A stretch of 47,947 nt of DNA, taken from assembly GCA_031279815.1 (NCBI GenBank), contig JAITHW010000134.1:1-47947 (forward strand), in the 5' to 3' direction. Shown here in pieces: positions 41,545-47,947 of this stretch. The number at the start of each line of letters is the position of its first letter. Position 1 is the first letter of the stretch. Both the position numbers and the translations under genes were made by a program. The notes below the pieces were generated by a model. The model saw nothing but the letters and a program-made list of their open reading frames with translations, searched no databases and was not told where the DNA came from. Origin of the DNA: Treponema sp. (GTDB lineage: Bacteria > Spirochaetota > Spirochaetia > Treponematales > Breznakiellaceae).

Positions 41545-41990
41545 ACCGCCGCCGCCGTTTTTAGTCCGCACGACGCTAAGGAAATCAGCCGCGCCGGGGA
41601 AGACGCGATAATTCCGGCGCCGGCTTTCGGATTGCCTGCGGCCGGCAGCGCGTCCACACCGCTTATGACCGGTTTATAGACGAATCTATTGTCCGCTTCA
41701 ATATAATCGAATGTATCCCGAAATGCTTTCGTTTCCCACCTTAACCTGGAGGAGGGGTTTTTTGAGCGCCGCAAGCTCCCTAAAGGAAACGCTGATCTTG
41801 TCGCTGCCGATACGGCTGGTTTCACGGGGAGAAGAACCCGCCGAACTGCACCGAGAAGCTGATAAATCATCTCAAATTAATGAAAACGCGGGTATGCTCT
41901 GCCAAGTCTTGATAGGAACCGGTAAAGCCGCCCTGGTTTTTGGCCGCGGCGCAGACGTTTTCAACAGAGACAAAGATTACCCTGCGTATT
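41532..41990 (-). pseudogene. Frameshifted coding remnant of unknown family
   Basis: Three minus-strand pieces read in turn like one protein. The first is NQGGFTGSYQDLAEHTRVFI (about 41990-41868). The second is RIGSDKISVSFRELAALKKP with VKVGNESISGYIR (about 41867-41705). The third is DNRFVYKPVISGVDALPAAG to a stop at 41532. A shift of frame separates each. The family is not recognised, though the pattern is that of real coding sequence. It converges on the dehydrogenase gene. Confidence 0.4.
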
Positions 41991-42149
41991 ATGTTCGGGT
42001 TTAGGTGTTTTGGATACATAGCCGCCTTCTTTTTTACGGCTTCTCCGGCTGTTCCTGTGAAACCATAAGATACCCATATAATTAAACAGGCGGGCTGTTT
42101 TTTAGGGCTGGGGTTTTAAAGTATATGACTGTATTGAATGTCGATTGTA
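41991..42149. other. Intergenic stretch before aconitase
   Basis: No gene was recognised in this part. An AT-rich segment leads into the aconitase promoter at 42150-42158. Confidence 0.4.
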
Positions 42150-42158
42150 TGCTATAAT
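42150..42158 (+). promoter_or_regulatory. Extended -10 promoter of the aconitase gene
   Basis: TGCTATAAT is an extended -10 box with a full TATAAT, 18 bases before the ATG at 42177. The ribosome-binding site TAGGAG follows. No good -35 box is present. Confidence 0.7.
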
Positions 42159-42176
42159 TAAAAATAGGAGAAACAG

Positions 42177-44483
42177 ATGGTTGAGCTTTATACATCAGGA
42201 GTCTACCTTATCCGGGGTTCTGAAATGGTAAAGGATAACGCGGAAGCCGAGGCCAAATTGAAGCGGCTGGGGGTACAGGTTTCTAAAGAAGATGCCCGGA
42301 AGGGTACCATTGCATACGGGATTCTATCGGCTCATAATAAGGGAGGGGATGATCGAAATTTGCGGTTAAAATTCGATTCTCTTACCTCCCACGACATCAC
42401 CTGTGTGGGCATTATTCAGACCGCCAGGGCCAGCGGTATGGATCGCTTCCCGGTGCCTTATGTGTTGACTAATTGCCACAACAGCCTCTGCGCGGTGGGG
42501 GGAACTATCAATCAAGACGATCATGTGTTTGCCTTGGCCGCGGCGAAGAAGTACGGCGGCGTGTATGTGCCGGCCCATCTTGCGGTGATCCATAGCTGCA
42601 ACCGGGAAATGATGGCCGGTTGCGGAAAGATGATCCTCGGTTCGGACAGCCACACCCGTTACGGCGCTCTGGGAACCATGGCCGTAGGCGAAGGCGGCGG
42701 GGAGCTTGCAAAGCAGCTGATAGGCAGGACCTACGACATGGCCTATCCCCAAGTGGCGGGAATTTACCTGGACGGCGAACCTGCAAAGGGAGTGGGGCCT
42801 CACGACGCGGCCTTGGCGATTATCGCGGCGGTGTTCAAAAACGGTTATGTGAAAAACAAAGTAATGGAATTCGTGGGTCCCGGGGTGGAGAAGCTGCCGG
42901 TGGATTTCCGCAACAGTATCGACGTGATGACCACTGAAACCGCCTGCTGGACTTCAATCTGGAAAACCGACGGCGCGGTGAAGGACTACCTTGAAATCCG
43001 GGGACGAAAGGGCGATTACCAAGAACTCAAACCCGGGGAAACCGCTTATTACGACGGTTTTGTATATGTGAACCTTTCAAAAATCGAACCCTGCATCGCC
43101 ATGCCTTTTCATCCGTCTAATGTATATACCATAAAAGAACTACAGAAAAATCCCAAGGACATTCTGGCTAAGACCGAGGAAGAGGCGCTCAAAGCCTTGG
43201 GCGTGCCGGGACTCAAGTTTAACCTTGGCGTCAAATACCATGACCACGGGGTCTGGGCCGAACAGGCGCTGATCGTCGGCTGCTCCGGGGGTATTTTCGG
43301 CAACATCATGGCGGCCGCGGACATTGTGAAGGGCGCTTCCATAGGCAGGGATAATTTCGCCATGAGCGTGTACCCGGAAAGTCAGCCTACCTATCTGGAA
43401 CTAGTCAAGAACGGCGCGGCCGAGAGCTTTATGCGCGCCGGGGTTCTGATGAGGGAAGCCTTTTGCGGCCCCTGTTTCGGCGCGGGGGACACTCCCGCCA
43501 ACGGCGAGCTTTCAATCCGCCATGCTACCCGCAACTTCCTCAATCGTGAAGGGTCCAAGCCCGGAGAGGGGCAGATCGCGTGGGTGGCGCTGATGGATGC
43601 CCGGTCCATTGCCGCCACGGCCATCAACCGCGGCAGAATCACCGCGGCCACCGAGCTTGACGTGTCCTACGGCAAATATAAATTCTTTTTTAACCGGGGA
43701 ATTTACGATAAGCGGGTTTACAACGGCGTTGGAAAGCCCTTACCCGAAACCGAATTGGTTTTTGGCCCTAATATCAAGGACTGGCCTAAAATGCCCGCGC
43801 TGCCGGATAATCTGCTCGTCAAAATCGTGAGCTACATCACCGACCCGGTTACCACTACCGACGAGCTTATTCCCTCTGGAGAGACCTCTTCGTACCGGTC
43901 GAACCCGCTCAGGCTTGCGGAATTTACCCTGAGCCGGAAAGACCCCGCTTATGTGAAAAAGGCAAAGGAAGTGCAGGGTTTTGAGGAGAACCGCCGCAAC
44001 GGAAGGGCATCCGCAGAGATTGAGGAGGCCCTTAAAAAGATCCGGGCTATTTCCGGCTTTACAGAAACCGGGCTTTCGTCTATAGGAATAGGCAGCGCTA
44101 TTTTCGCCCGCAAACCAGGGGACGGTTCCGCCAGGGAGCAGGCGGCTTCTTGCCAGCGGGTACTCGGCGGGTCGGCGAACCTGGCCTTGGAATACGCCAC
44201 CAAACGATACCGTTCAAACCTTATCAACTGGGGCATCCTGCCCTTCCTAATCAAAGACGAAAAAGCCTTTAATCCGGGGGATTATGTGTTCTTCCCGGAT
44301 ATTAAAAACGCGGTACAGGAAAAAACCGCGGCCCTCAAGTCCTATGTGATTGGTGACCGCACTGATGTGATAAGCGTTGCCTTAGGCGAACTTACCGGCG
44401 CCGAACGGCAGATCCTTATTGAGGGCTGCCTTATCAATTATTACGCGAAGGAGCTTAAAAAGAATTATAGTCAATCCACTTAA
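42177..44483 (+). CDS. Aconitase-family hydratase (YbhJ-like)
   Basis: This 768-residue protein is of the aconitase superfamily, close to YbhJ-like hydratases, and likely interconverts citrate and isocitrate. Domain motifs are AYGILSAHNKGGD, NCHNSLCAVGGTINQDDHVF, GCGKMILGSDSHTRYGALGTMAVGEGGGELA, QALIVGCSGGIFGN and REAFCGPCFGAGDTPANGE. The last two hold three cysteines for the 4Fe-4S cluster. A swivel-like domain (ANLALEYATKRYRSNLINWGILPFLI) with the substrate arginine ends the protein. TAGGAG precedes the ATG. With citrate lyase genes downstream and icd upstream it fits citrate metabolism. Substrates other than citrate are possible in this branch. Confidence 0.9.
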   Translation: MVELYTSGVYLIRGSEMVKDNAEAEAKLKRLGVQVSKEDARKGTIAYGILSAHNKGGDDRNLRLKFDSLTSHDITCVGIIQTARASGMDRFPVPYVLTNCHNSLCAVGGTINQDDHVFALAAAKKYGGVYVPAHLAVIHSCNREMMAGCGKMILGSDSHTRYGALGTMAVGEGGGELAKQLIGRTYDMAYPQVAGIYLDGEPAKGVGPHDAALAIIAAVFKNGYVKNKVMEFVGPGVEKLPVDFRNSIDVMTTETACWTSIWKTDGAVKDYLEIRGRKGDYQELKPGETAYYDGFVYVNLSKIEPCIAMPFHPSNVYTIKELQKNPKDILAKTEEEALKALGVPGLKFNLGVKYHDHGVWAEQALIVGCSGGIFGNIMAAADIVKGASIGRDNFAMSVYPESQPTYLELVKNGAAESFMRAGVLMREAFCGPCFGAGDTPANGELSIRHATRNFLNREGSKPGEGQIAWVALMDARSIAATAINRGRITAATELDVSYGKYKFFFNRGIYDKRVYNGVGKPLPETELVFGPNIKDWPKMPALPDNLLVKIVSYITDPVTTTDELIPSGETSSYRSNPLRLAEFTLSRKDPAYVKKAKEVQGFEENRRNGRASAEIEEALKKIRAISGFTETGLSSIGIGSAIFARKPGDGSAREQAASCQRVLGGSANLALEYATKRYRSNLINWGILPFLIKDEKAFNPGDYVFFPDIKNAVQEKTAALKSYVIGDRTDVISVALGELTGAERQILIEGCLINYYAKELKKNYSQST

Positions 44484-44540
44484 GAAGGGCGAAGCTCAAT
44501 TTTAGCTTCCTGCCATGGAATAGCGAATTCTTGAAAAAAA

Positions 44541-44600
44541 TCCACGGATTGTACGGATTTTCATGGATTATGCCGGTTCTGGGGAACTGAAATCCGTGGA
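44541..44600. repeat. Inverted and tandem short repeats after aconitase
   Basis: TCCACGGAT (44541-44549) pairs with ATCCGTGGA (44592-44600). Between them (a/c)ACGGATT-like units recur at about 10-base steps. Sequence of this type is found as dispersed small repeats in several bacteria as I recall. It could end the aconitase message. Confidence 0.55.
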
Positions 44601-44636
44601 CCTTATTTAGTTATTTTTAAGGGGAACAACTATAGT

Positions 44637-44819
44637 TTGACGCGCAAATGGATGAACGCAAAAAACCGTTATCAAAGCACTCCCGCCGGGGTTTCCGGCA
44701 TTGCCCCAAGTTCCGCGGGCATCGGCGCGGAGAACACACCGATTATCATCACAGGGATTTTTCTGGCCGCGGGTATATTCCCCGGGCTTATCAATCCGCC
44801 GGTATTGATCCCGATCTGA
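44637..44819 (+). CDS. Possible small membrane peptide or transporter fragment
   Basis: A TTG (44637) or ATG (44652) opens a frame that ends 10 bases before citC. Its second half is hydrophobic (ENTPIIITGIFLAAGIFP), as in one membrane helix. No family was recognised; it may be left over from a transporter gene. Other frames in the same place are also open, so this is weak. Confidence 0.28.
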   Translation: MTRKWMNAKNRYQSTPAGVSGIAPSSAGIGAENTPIIITGIFLAAGIFPGLINPPVLIPI

Positions 44820-44828
44820 GAGCCGGTT

Positions 44829-45863
44829 ATGGAAATCAGAACCGGCTTTCCCTTCCGGGGAAAAATGCTTAATGAGCTTCGTTCCTTTCTTGCCCATAAC
44901 GGTCTCAGATATGACCAGCGGGTAAGCTATTCCCTCTGTTTTGTAGAGAACGATGTAATCGCCGCGACCGGTTCTTTAGACAATAATGTGATCAAATGCA
45001 TAGCCGTATCAAAGGATTTTCAGGAACGAGGACTGGCCGCCGGGGTTGTAAGCGGTCTTATTGAGGAAGCCGCCCGCAATGGTGTCTTTCACCTTTTTCT
45101 CTTTACCAAACTTGAAAATGAATTGCTTTTCGGTAATCTCGGCTTCTATACCGTCGCAAAAACAGCGGATGTCCTGCTGATGGAAAATAAAAAAAACGGT
45201 ATTTCCGGCTTTGTAGCCTCATTGCAGAGGAATACCGGTAACTCTGCCGGTGTAATGACGGCTGAGAATGCTTCCGGCGGCGCGGGGAAAACCGGCGCCG
45301 TTGTGATGAACTGTAATCCCTTTACCAACGGACACCGGTATCTCATCGAGACCGCGGCCGGACAATGCGGCATTCTGCATATTTTTGTGGTTTCTGAAAA
45401 CAGAAGCGTATTTCCTGCGGATGTCCGTTACCGGCTGGTCAAAGCCGGATCTTCCCACATTCCCCATGCGCTGATTCACCCTACAGGGCCGTATCTTATC
45501 TCCGCCGCGACCTTTCCCGATTATTTTTTTAAAGACACCGTTGATCCCCAAAAGGTGAATACCACGCTTGACCTTACGATTTTTGCCGAACACTTCGCTA
45601 GGCCTATGGGCATTAATTGCCGCTTTGTGGGAACCGAACCTTTTGATCAAGTAACGGCCGGGTACAACCGCCGGATGAAAGAATTCCTTCCCCATTACGC
45701 GATAGAAGTGATTGAGATTGATCGGCTTGAAAGGGGGGGGAGAGCGATTAGCGCCGGTAGGGTGCGGGAACTATATACGGAGGGAAAAATGGAAGAAATC
45801 AGAAAGATGGTACCGGAGGCGACGTTTGAATTTCTCAATGGCGAACAGGAAGTGTCGTGCTGA
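44829..45863 (+). CDS. citC: [Citrate (pro-3S)-lyase] ligase
   Basis: This 344-residue enzyme activates citrate lyase by acetylating the thiol of its prosthetic group, using ATP and acetate. It has an N-terminal GNAT-like part (CIAVSKDFQERGLAAGVVSGLIEEAARNGVFHLFLFTK) and a nucleotidyltransferase part with the HxGH-type motif VMNCNPFTNGHRYLIETAA and the ISTxxVR-like motif AISAGRVRELYTEG. Between are VNTTLDLTIFAEHFARPMGI and FVGTEPFDQVTAGYN. Length and order are normal. The ATG has no strong ribosome-binding site. It overlaps the citXG start by 7 bases, so the two are coupled. Confidence 0.94.
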   Translation: MEIRTGFPFRGKMLNELRSFLAHNGLRYDQRVSYSLCFVENDVIAATGSLDNNVIKCIAVSKDFQERGLAAGVVSGLIEEAARNGVFHLFLFTKLENELLFGNLGFYTVAKTADVLLMENKKNGISGFVASLQRNTGNSAGVMTAENASGGAGKTGAVVMNCNPFTNGHRYLIETAAGQCGILHIFVVSENRSVFPADVRYRLVKAGSSHIPHALIHPTGPYLISAATFPDYFFKDTVDPQKVNTTLDLTIFAEHFARPMGINCRFVGTEPFDQVTAGYNRRMKEFLPHYAIEVIEIDRLERGGRAISAGRVRELYTEGKMEEIRKMVPEATFEFLNGEQEVSC

Positions 45864-47239
45864 AAGCGGAAGCTGCGGAGGTTTTCAATGGCGCCGGAAA
45901 GGTTTCATTAGAGGAAGTATCGGCCTTTCGGGAAGAAAAGGCGCGCAGGCAGGAGGCGCTGCTTGAAAAATATGCCGCTCCCCTGCTCTGTCTGGGAATT
46001 AATATCCCCGGAGAGTACAAGCGGTTTTTTCTGGCCGATTGTTCTTTCCGGGAAGGGTTGAGATTTGTATGCCTCGCGCTTAAGGCGGAGCGAATCAGTA
46101 TTTTATATGAAGAGGTTTTCGAACATGCAGGCGGCTGCGCCGGGTTTATTTCAGTTAACGCGGAACCTGAAAAACTTAAGGAGCTATCGCGTTTAATTGA
46201 GGATTCTCATCCTTTGGGGAGGCTTTTTGATATAGACGTATTGAGGCGGGAGGGCGGGAAAATTTCACGGAAGGATTCGGGGGAAGACGCGCGGGCCTGC
46301 CTTATCTGCGGGGGCGATGCTTTTGTATGCGGGCGCAGCCGCGCCCATAGCGCGGGGGAGCTGCAAAATATTGCCGCAGATATTATGCTGCGTTTCAGAC
46401 GGGATCGGCTTGCGGATTTGGTTGCCGCCGCGGCGCTCAGGGCGCTTATGGGTGAGGCTGCGATTACTCCGAAGCCGGGTTTGGTGGACCGGGCCAATAA
46501 CGGCGCTCACCAGGACATGGACTTTTTCTCGTTTATAGATTCGTCCGCGGCGATTATCCCCTATTTCCGGGACTGCGCCCGCACAGGCTTTGACGCGGCG
46601 GAGTTTCCGCTGGCCTTATTCGAGCGTCTCAGGCCGGGAGGGAAAATCACCGAGATTGAAATGCGCGGGGCTTCAGCCGGGGCAAACACCCATCGGGGGG
46701 TTATCTTTTCCATAGGGCTTGCGAGCGCGGCTTTCGGCGCTTTTTTCCGGAGCCGGGAAAAAATTGAAGCCGAAGAAATACTTGGATTTGTTGCTTCCAT
46801 GACCTGCCGCGTAACGGAAGATTTCGGCCCCAATAAAGAGGGGCTTTCCCACGGGGAAACGATTCACCGGCGCTACGGCATCGGGGGGGTAAGGGAGGAA
46901 GCCCGCCGGGGATTTCCGGCGGTTCGGGACCGCGCCCTGCCCGCGCTGCGGCGGGCCCTTGCCGCAGGGTACCGTTTAAATGACGCGGGACTTGCCGCTT
47001 TTCTGCATTTGCTCGGGGTTGTTATGGATACCAACATTATTCACAGGTCAAATCCTGAAACGCTGATGGAAATTCAGAAAAACACCGCGGTCTTCCTTGC
47101 CGCGGATCCGGGACCCCAGGCAATAGCGGAATACGCCGCGAAACTGGACGGGGAATTTACCGCAAAGAACATCAGCCCCGGAGGCTGCGCGGATCTTCTG
47201 GCCTTGAGCCTTTTCCTGCATTGGCTGTGCGTACGCTGA
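45857..47239 (+). CDS. citXG: CitX-CitG fusion: citrate lyase prosthetic-group transferase and synthase
   Basis: This 460-residue protein joins two enzymes that make and attach the citrate lyase prosthetic group. Residues about 1-175 are CitX (phosphoribosyl-dephospho-CoA transferase): VSLEEVSAFREEKARRQEALL, LGRLFDIDVLRREGGKISRKD and ARACLICGGDAFVCGRSRAHS. From about 190 on is CitG (triphosphoribosyl-dephospho-CoA synthase): GEAAITPKPGLVDRANNGAHQDMDFFSF, MRGASAGANTHRGVIFSIGLAS, MTCRVTEDFG, LSHGETIHRRYGIGGVREEARRGFP and VVMDTNIIHRSNPETL. GTG at 45857 is the start, within the end of citC and preceded by AGGAAGT. It converges with the citF remnant. Confidence 0.94.
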   Translation: MLKAEAAEVFNGAGKVSLEEVSAFREEKARRQEALLEKYAAPLLCLGINIPGEYKRFFLADCSFREGLRFVCLALKAERISILYEEVFEHAGGCAGFISVNAEPEKLKELSRLIEDSHPLGRLFDIDVLRREGGKISRKDSGEDARACLICGGDAFVCGRSRAHSAGELQNIAADIMLRFRRDRLADLVAAAALRALMGEAAITPKPGLVDRANNGAHQDMDFFSFIDSSAAIIPYFRDCARTGFDAAEFPLALFERLRPGGKITEIEMRGASAGANTHRGVIFSIGLASAAFGAFFRSREKIEAEEILGFVASMTCRVTEDFGPNKEGLSHGETIHRRYGIGGVREEARRGFPAVRDRALPALRRALAAGYRLNDAGLAAFLHLLGVVMDTNIIHRSNPETLMEIQKNTAVFLAADPGPQAIAEYAAKLDGEFTAKNISPGGCADLLALSLFLHWLCVR

Positions 47240-47274
47240 CCCTGCCCGGCAAGCCTGCGGAAAGGAAAATCTTT

Positions 47275-47308
47275 ACGCCGGTTGAGTCCGCTTCAGTTCA
47301 ACCGGCGT
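47275..47308 (+). terminator. Hairpin after citXG
   Basis: ACGCCGGTTGA (47275-47285) pairs perfectly with 47298-47308 around a 12-base loop. It lies 35 bases after citXG. No T run follows on the plus strand, so termination is likely but not certain. Confidence 0.5.
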
Positions 47309-47326
47309 ACGTTTCGTGAGAGAAAC

Positions 47327-47355
47327 AAAAAAAAATCCAAGGCTTTACCTTTGGG
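47327..47355 (-). terminator. Terminator of the citF reading frame
   Basis: On the minus strand a short imperfect stem (CCAAAGG with CCTTGG) is followed by nine T (47327-47335). It lies 10 bases after the citF stop. Confidence 0.6.
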
Positions 47356-47364
47356 TAATCCGTT

Positions 47365-47832
47365 TCACTTTACCTGATGGATGAGATCGATAATGCTGCC
47401 GTCCCGGTAGGTAACGATTCCCACCACCCTATCGTCGTATTCCGCCGGGGCGGGTTTGCCCACCAGGTTTTCCACCATGTCCCGCAGTTCCCCAATGAGA
47501 AAAAGCGGCAGCCCCGCGGCAATAAAACGCTCCTTCAGGTCGTCTCTTGCGGGGTTTACCGCAATGCCGTACTCGGTAACGATCACGTCTACGGTTTTAC
47601 CCGGGGTGACTATGGTTCCTACCCGGTCCACTATGCAGGGAAGCCGTCCCCTGGTAAGGGGGCAAACCACAATAGTAACTGAAGCGCCGTAAGCCGTGTC
47701 TTGATGGCCGCCGATGGCCCCGCGGATAATGCCGTCCGAGCCGGTAAGCACATTAACGTTGAAGTCTGCATCCGCTTCAAGCGCGGATAGCACCACCACG
47801 TCAAGCTGATTCACCGCAGCGCCCGCGCCCTT
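47365..47832 (-). pseudogene. citF: Citrate lyase alpha subunit, 3' part, cut by an IS
   Basis: About 155 codons of the C-terminal part of CitF (citrate CoA-transferase subunit) are present: DVVVLSALEADADFNVNVLTGSDG, GAIGGHQDTAYGASVTIVVCPL, DRVGTIVTPGKTVDVIVTEYGIAVNP, and VVGIVTYRDGSIIDLIHQVK to the stop. The codons immediately upstream (KGAGAAVNQLD) run straight into the IS terminal repeat at 47833. A normal CitF has some 500 residues, so the IS splits the gene. No start exists in this piece. The 5' part, and citD and citE if present, would lie beyond the IS. Confidence 0.88.
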
Positions 47833-47850
47833 AGAGCCTGTTCAAAATCT
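47833..47850. repeat. IS terminal inverted repeat (right copy)
   Basis: AGAGCCTGTTCAAAATCT is the exact reverse complement of 215-232 and marks the 3'-side end of the right IS copy within citF. Confidence 0.85.
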
Positions 47851-47947
47851 TCTAATAAGAATAGCAATTAAAGCGAACAGGAGTATTTGGCAAGACTGAC
47901 GGAGCGTATGCTCACAGTTCTTCCAAAGCCGGCGGGCTTTGTCCAGC
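47842..47947 (-). CDS. IS5-family transposase, C-terminal fragment
   Basis: The last 34 residues are present, ending in a TGA at 47842-47844 inside the terminal repeat. The peptide DKARRLWKNCEHTLRQSCQI and the end ALIAILIRRF are the usual C-terminus of IS5-type transposases. It complements the N-terminal fragment at 1-175; the two are pieces of separate copies. Confidence 0.85.
   Translation of the reverse strand, partial: LDKARRLWKNCEHTLRQSCQILLFALIAILIRRF

Larger units (their letters stand above)
47833..47947 (-). mobile_element. IS5-family insertion sequence, right copy (3' end only)
   Basis: The window closes inside this element. Its terminal repeat and the 3' end of its transposase gene are visible. 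It is in the same orientation as the left copy and interrupts citF. Target-site duplication cannot be checked because the other end is not in the window. Confidence 0.85.

Noticed and set aside
42366-42803. Long minus-strand open frames inside the aconitase gene
   Set aside because: They mirror a strongly biased coding sequence on the plus strand, and have no ribosome-binding site or known motif.
1-47947. A composite transposon carrying the whole window
   Set aside because: The content is ordinary chromosomal genes, and only part of each IS is seen. A contig cut at repeats is simpler.

Overview
The window looks like chromosomal DNA of a spirochete, most likely a Treponema of the insect-gut type. 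It carries a periplasmic flagellar sheath gene (flaA) in a setting that, from memory, resembles the T. pallidum flaA region (amidase, GerMN protein, flaA, RelA-like protein, rpmB). It also has an Rnf-like membrane complex, a GH57 amylase-like protein of the treponemal kind and a YbhJ-like aconitase. No rRNA, tRNA or CRISPR array was seen. All identifications come from reading motifs; no database search was run.

Layout. 1-232: the 5' end of an IS5-type transposase gene and its inverted repeat. 379-7291 (minus): rpmB; a RelA/SpoT-TPR protein; flaA with its own promoter and terminator; and an overlapping operon of a small membrane protein, AroH-type chorismate mutase, ATP-grasp enzyme, amidase and GerMN protein. 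7548-12560: a BspA-like leucine-rich-repeat protein, a GH63/trehalase-like glycosidase, a hemolysin III homologue behind a 39-bp palindrome, a secreted unknown and a REP-type transposase. 12617-20663 (minus): a GH57-like protein apparently without its catalytic residues, and a tightly coupled run of a YuiD-like protein, an unknown 517-residue membrane protein and Rnf-like C, D, G-like, E and A. 20813-22447: a YtcJ-like amidohydrolase.

22480-25270 is an AT-rich island: a decayed methyltransferase gene, a PAP2 protein, a divergent thymidylate kinase and lspA, followed by a possible IS3-type remnant. 25591-31064 (plus): a regulator-like gene with two compensating frameshifts, trpE-trpG, a P-loop/Asp23 fusion and a secreted gluzincin-like TPR protein. 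31056-33551 (minus): pcnB and a lysophospholipase-like hydrolase. 33608-36554 (plus): an RlmD-type rRNA methyltransferase and a PQQ/HEAT-repeat protein. 36604-40106 (minus): an orphan TRAP solute-binding protein, NADP isocitrate dehydrogenase and an aminotransferase. 40159-47239 (plus): glycerol-1-phosphate dehydrogenase, aconitase, citC and a citX-citG fusion. At the right edge citF is cut by a second copy of the same IS, in the same orientation as the left copy.

How the genes fit together. Aconitase and isocitrate dehydrogenase could link citrate to 2-oxoglutarate. The citrate lyase accessory genes are intact, but the alpha-subunit gene next to them is interrupted. The Rnf-like operon is the most unusual system: no rnfB is present, the flavin-attachment motifs expected in D and G and the nucleotide-binding motifs expected in C are not visible, and an unknown membrane protein is translationally coupled to it.
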